Positions 61,652-64,000 of a stretch of DNA of 64,000 nucleotides are shown here, one piece after another. Each line of letters begins with the position of its first letter. Positions within the stretch are counted from its first letter, which is position 1. Origin of the DNA: Erwinia sp. OLFS4 (GTDB lineage Bacteria; Pseudomonadota; Gammaproteobacteria; Enterobacterales; Enterobacteriaceae); assembly GCF_002752165.1 (NCBI RefSeq), contig NZ_MOMB01000003.1, forward strand, positions 62,001-126,000, given 5' to 3'. The notes beneath the pieces are model-generated. The model had not been told where the DNA came from and did not search any database. It saw nothing but the letters and a program-made list of their open reading frames with translations. A program made the translations under genes and the position numbers.

Positions 61652-62158
61652 TCAGGAAATAAATTGCTTGCCTTGTTTCAGCACCAGATCACAGGCTTTG
61701 GTTTTGACTTTTTTCGCCAGCGGCGACTGGCCCAGGCTGTTGAGATTAATTTGCTGGTTATTACCGGTATTCAGCAGACCCATCAGACCCTGCTTATAAT
61801 CCTGCTTTTGCGTTGCCTGGCTGTCAGTAGTCAGGCCCAGTTTACCCAGCAGCTTATCTTTGATTGAGTCAGCATTGTTATCGACGATATTGTTTTTCAC
61901 GCAGTACTGCAAAATACCGGCGACGTTGGTCATGCTGTTAGAACTGAGGGACTGATTACCGCCGTTAAGCAGGCCGGTCAGCGAAGATAGCGACATTCCT
62001 CCCTGCTGTGCAGAAGTGCCGGACGCCGTTCCTGAACCACTGGTCAGCGAACTGGCGGCGTTACTCAGCTGATCCTGCCAGCTTGCCGCTGCGGCAGAAC
62101 CTGCCAGCAGTACAGAGGAAAGAGAAAAAACCACCACCAGTCCTTTAGATATTTTCAT
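61652..62158 (-). CDS. yjjA: DUF2501 secreted protein (YjjA-like)
   Basis: 168 residues (E. coli YjjA about 164). Signal peptide MKISKGLVVVFSLSSVLLAG with likely cleavage after SAAAA (about residue 25). The mature part is rich in Ser/Gly/Asn at first, then a compact DUF2501 domain with conserved Cys in ILQYCVKNNIVDN and KTKACDLVLKQG, which may form a disulfide. Function unknown. The ATG at 62158 follows AAGGTG. Confidence 0.88.
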   Translation of the reverse strand: MKISKGLVVVFSLSSVLLAGSAAAASWQDQLSNAASSLTSGSGTASGTSAQQGGMSLSSLTGLLNGGNQSLSSNSMTNVAGILQYCVKNNIVDNNADSIKDKLLGKLGLTTDSQATQKQDYKQGLMGLLNTGNNQQINLNSLGQSPLAKKVKTKACDLVLKQGKQFIS

Positions 62159-62381
62159 ATTAATCACCTTAGTCACATCCTTTACACCGCCCGAAGGCGA
62201 CACTCAATACCTTGCCAGTTAGGATTTATCGTTAACCGGCGCCGTTGGGCAAAACGCCAGCAGATGTGACCTTAGCATAGCGCGCAGGATTATGTCTGGA
62301 CCGGTGTCTGAAATTACAGCATGCGGAGTGTGACTTACGCGCAAATTTTCAGCACTCAGCGTGCCAGGAGAGGGATAGTGG

Positions 62382-62409
62382 TTGCGCCTGCAAGGGGTAA
62401 CGGTATAAT
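62382..62409 (+). promoter_or_regulatory. Candidate promoter of tRNA-Leu(CAA)
   Basis: TTGCGC (62382-62387), 16-bp spacer and a perfect TATAAT (62404-62409), 28 bp upstream of the tRNA. Confidence 0.7.
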
Positions 62410-62436
62410 CCACCACGTTTTCCGTCTCCCTTCCGT

Positions 62437-62521
62437 GCCGAAGTGGCGAAATCGGTAGACGCAGTTGATTCAAAATCAACCGTAGAAATACGTGCCGGTT
62501 CGAGTCCGGCCTTCGGCACCA
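62437..62521 (+). tRNA. leuX: tRNA-Leu (anticodon CAA), leuX type, integration site
   Basis: An 85-nt class-II tRNA: acceptor GCCGAAG / CTTCGGC, anticodon loop TTCAAAA with CAA, long variable arm, T loop GGTTCGAGTCC and CCA encoded. It matches E. coli leuX, a frequent target of P4-type integrases; an integrase gene follows 190 bp later in the same direction, so the tRNA 3' end is the likely attachment core. Confidence 0.97.
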
Positions 62522-62538
62522 TACAAAGCTTTTTTCAA

Positions 62539-62617
62539 GTCTACTAACGTCTACTTTAGTCCATAAAAACAGTAGGTTAAGCAGGTTTCTGGCTTTTCTT
62601 AGTCTGTCTACGTCTAC
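62539..62617 (+). repeat. Four GTCTAC repeats between leuX and the integrase (candidate integrase arm sites)
   Basis: GTCTAC occurs at 62539, 62549, 62606 and 62612, as two closely spaced pairs. Such repeats beside an att core resemble arm-type binding sites of P4-like integrases. Farther down, ACTGATGGTAT-like and GATGGTAT repeats occur at about 62640-62663. Confidence 0.5.
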
Positions 62618-62710
62618 TCAATTCCTTGAACATATACCAACTGATGATGGTATAACTGATGGTATTCCCGGTTCGATTGATTTTGGTACCAACACTGGAG
62701 GTATCAACTG

Positions 62711-63961
62711 ATGGCTCTCACGGATATCAAAGTTAGGACTACCAAGCCCTCTGACAAACCCTTCAAACTTACTGATGGGCAGGGTATGCACCTGCTGGTC
62801 AACCCCAATGGTTCAAAATACTGGCGTTTACAGTATCGCTTTAATGGAAAGCAAAAGATTCTGGCATTAGGTGTCTACCCTACGGTGTCACTTGGCGAAG
62901 CTCGCAGAAAAAGAGATGTAGCCAAAAAGTTGGTATCTGATGGTATCGACCCTTCTGAGAAGAAAAAAGCAGACAAGATCGAGCAAAGCGAAGCTCTGAC
63001 ATTCGAAGCTGTTGCAAGGGACTGGCATACTGCCTGTAAAAGGAAATGGTCAGATTCCCATAGTGAGAGGGTTTTAAAGAGCCTTGAAGATAACCTTTTC
63101 TCTTCCATAGGAAAGAGAAAAATAGCCGAGCTTAAAACCAAGGATCTCCTCGTTCCGATCAAGGTTGTTGAAGCTTCTGGACGGTTAGAAGTAGCAGCCC
63201 GTCTACAACAACGAACCACAGCAATTTTGCGATATGCCGTCCAGAATGGCTTAATTGACTATAATCCGGCCCAAGAAATGTCTGGGGCTATTGCTGTAGC
63301 AAAAAGAACCCACAGGCCAGCTTTGCCATTCGAACGATTCTCAGAACTCTTAGAACGAATTGATAACTTCAAAGGTAGGAAACTCACGAAGTTAGCCGTA
63401 AAGCTGACATTGCTCATTTTCATTCGTTCCAGTGAACTCAGATTCGCAAGATGGTCGGAAATCGATTTCGAGAATGCAATGTGGACTATTCCCGCTGAAC
63501 GAGAACCACTACCCGGAGTGAAACATTCGCACCGTGGTTCGAAAATGCGAACTCCACACCTTGTTCCTTTGAGTTGTCAGGCATTGGCTGTGTTGACGGA
63601 AATTAAAGAGATCAGCGGTGATCATAAACTCGTGTTCATTGGCGACCATGATTTCAGAAAGCCTATGAGTGAAAATACGGTAAACAAGGCTTTGAGGTCT
63701 ATGGGCTATGACACAACCGTGGAGGTCTGTGGACATGGGTTCAGGGCTATGGCTTGTAGTGCCTTGATTGAATCCGGTTTGTGGTCGAAAGATGCTGTTG
63801 AACGGCAAATGAGCCATCAGGAGCGGAACTCAGTTCGTGCTGCCTACATACATAAAGCAGAGCACCTTGATGAGAGAAAGCTTATGTTGCAGTGGTGGGC
63901 CGATTACCTTGACCTCCTTAGAATACGACAAGTTTCACCATTTGATTTTAAAAGGATTTAA
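62711..63961 (+). CDS. P4-type tyrosine integrase
   Basis: 416 residues. N-terminal DUF4102 arm-binding domain (about 1-95, MALTDIKVRTTKPSDKPFKL), SAM-like core-binding domain (about 100-190) and a catalytic domain with the full set: Arg in IRSSELRFARW, His-x-x-Arg in CGHGFRAMACSALIESG, His in MSHQERNSVRAAYIHKAEHL and its Tyr. The enzyme looks intact. Preceded by GGAGGTATCAACTG. It is oriented away from leuX and marks the left end of an element that continues past the window. Lower G+C than the housekeeping genes agrees with recent transfer. Confidence 0.95.
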   Translation: MALTDIKVRTTKPSDKPFKLTDGQGMHLLVNPNGSKYWRLQYRFNGKQKILALGVYPTVSLGEARRKRDVAKKLVSDGIDPSEKKKADKIEQSEALTFEAVARDWHTACKRKWSDSHSERVLKSLEDNLFSSIGKRKIAELKTKDLLVPIKVVEASGRLEVAARLQQRTTAILRYAVQNGLIDYNPAQEMSGAIAVAKRTHRPALPFERFSELLERIDNFKGRKLTKLAVKLTLLIFIRSSELRFARWSEIDFENAMWTIPAEREPLPGVKHSHRGSKMRTPHLVPLSCQALAVLTEIKEISGDHKLVFIGDHDFRKPMSENTVNKALRSMGYDTTVEVCGHGFRAMACSALIESGLWSKDAVERQMSHQERNSVRAAYIHKAEHLDERKLMLQWWADYLDLLRIRQVSPFDFKRI

Positions 63962-64000
63962 CTATTAATAAGTAGTTAAGTAATCGCTCTCACTTATCAA
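63962..64000. other. Start of the element interior
   Basis: 39 bp of AT-rich sequence after the integrase; nothing recognisable before the window ends. Confidence 0.4.

Overview
This window is a chromosomal segment of an enteric gammaproteobacterium. Nearly every protein matches Escherichia coli K-12 gene families in length and order. Gene order, the presence of miaE, and several gene losses relative to E. coli suggest Erwiniaceae (Erwinia/Pantoea-like); that placement is inference from recall, not a search. The content is mostly housekeeping, with a few accessory insertions and decayed genes.

Layout. (1) 1-4567: end of the mla lipid-transport operon (mlaC', mlaB), ibaG, murA, then a decayed stretch with a frameshifted sfsB and a broken carboxymuconolactone-decarboxylase/AhpD-like gene, and ispB on the minus strand. 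(2) 4758-15139: rplU-rpmA, obgE, dacB (-), greA, yhbY (-), rlmE-ftsH, folP-glmM, secG. (3) 15192-27867: tRNA-Leu(GAG), tRNA-fMet, then the translation/RNA block rimP-nusA-infB-rbfA-truB-rpsO-pnp, nlpI, the 26-residue yrbN and deaD. (4) 27883-36806: the yhb cluster (yhbW, ubiV, ubiU, ubiT, yhbS, yhbQ, yhbP, yhbO), interrupted between yhbW and ubiV by an HlyD plus two ABC-2 permease cassette that has no ATPase gene. (5) 36936-61466: a block that lies at another place in E. coli (near 96 min): nrdG-nrdD, a SWIM/SNF2 helicase, a secreted GH20 hexosaminidase, ridA, pyrI-pyrB with a leader-peptide attenuator, argI, rraB, miaE, yjgM, valS-holC, pepA, lptF-lptG, yjiN, yjgR and a monoacylglycerol-lipase-like hydrolase. 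(6) 61652-63961: yjjA, tRNA-Leu(CAA) and an intact P4-type integrase next to it, the start of an integrated element that runs off the window.

How the parts work together. Region 3 is a transcription/translation factory: IF2, NusA, RimP, RbfA, TruB, S15, PNPase and DeaD together cover ribosome maturation, initiation and RNA decay. Region 4 holds the O2-independent ubiquinone hydroxylation proteins UbiT/U/V, and nrdDG nearby is the anaerobic ribonucleotide reductase with a candidate FNR site and a pair of NrdR boxes. The pyrBI and argI genes, adjacent on the same strand, share carbamoyl phosphate as substrate; a perfect ARG-box core lies upstream of the pyrBI promoter.

The most interesting items are the ATPase-less export cassette, the ARG box in front of pyrBI, the NrdR/FNR region shared by nrdD and the SNF2 gene, the decaying sfsB/AhpD region, and the island boundary at the leuX-type tRNA. 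I see no CRISPR array, IS element or obvious new defence system inside the window.
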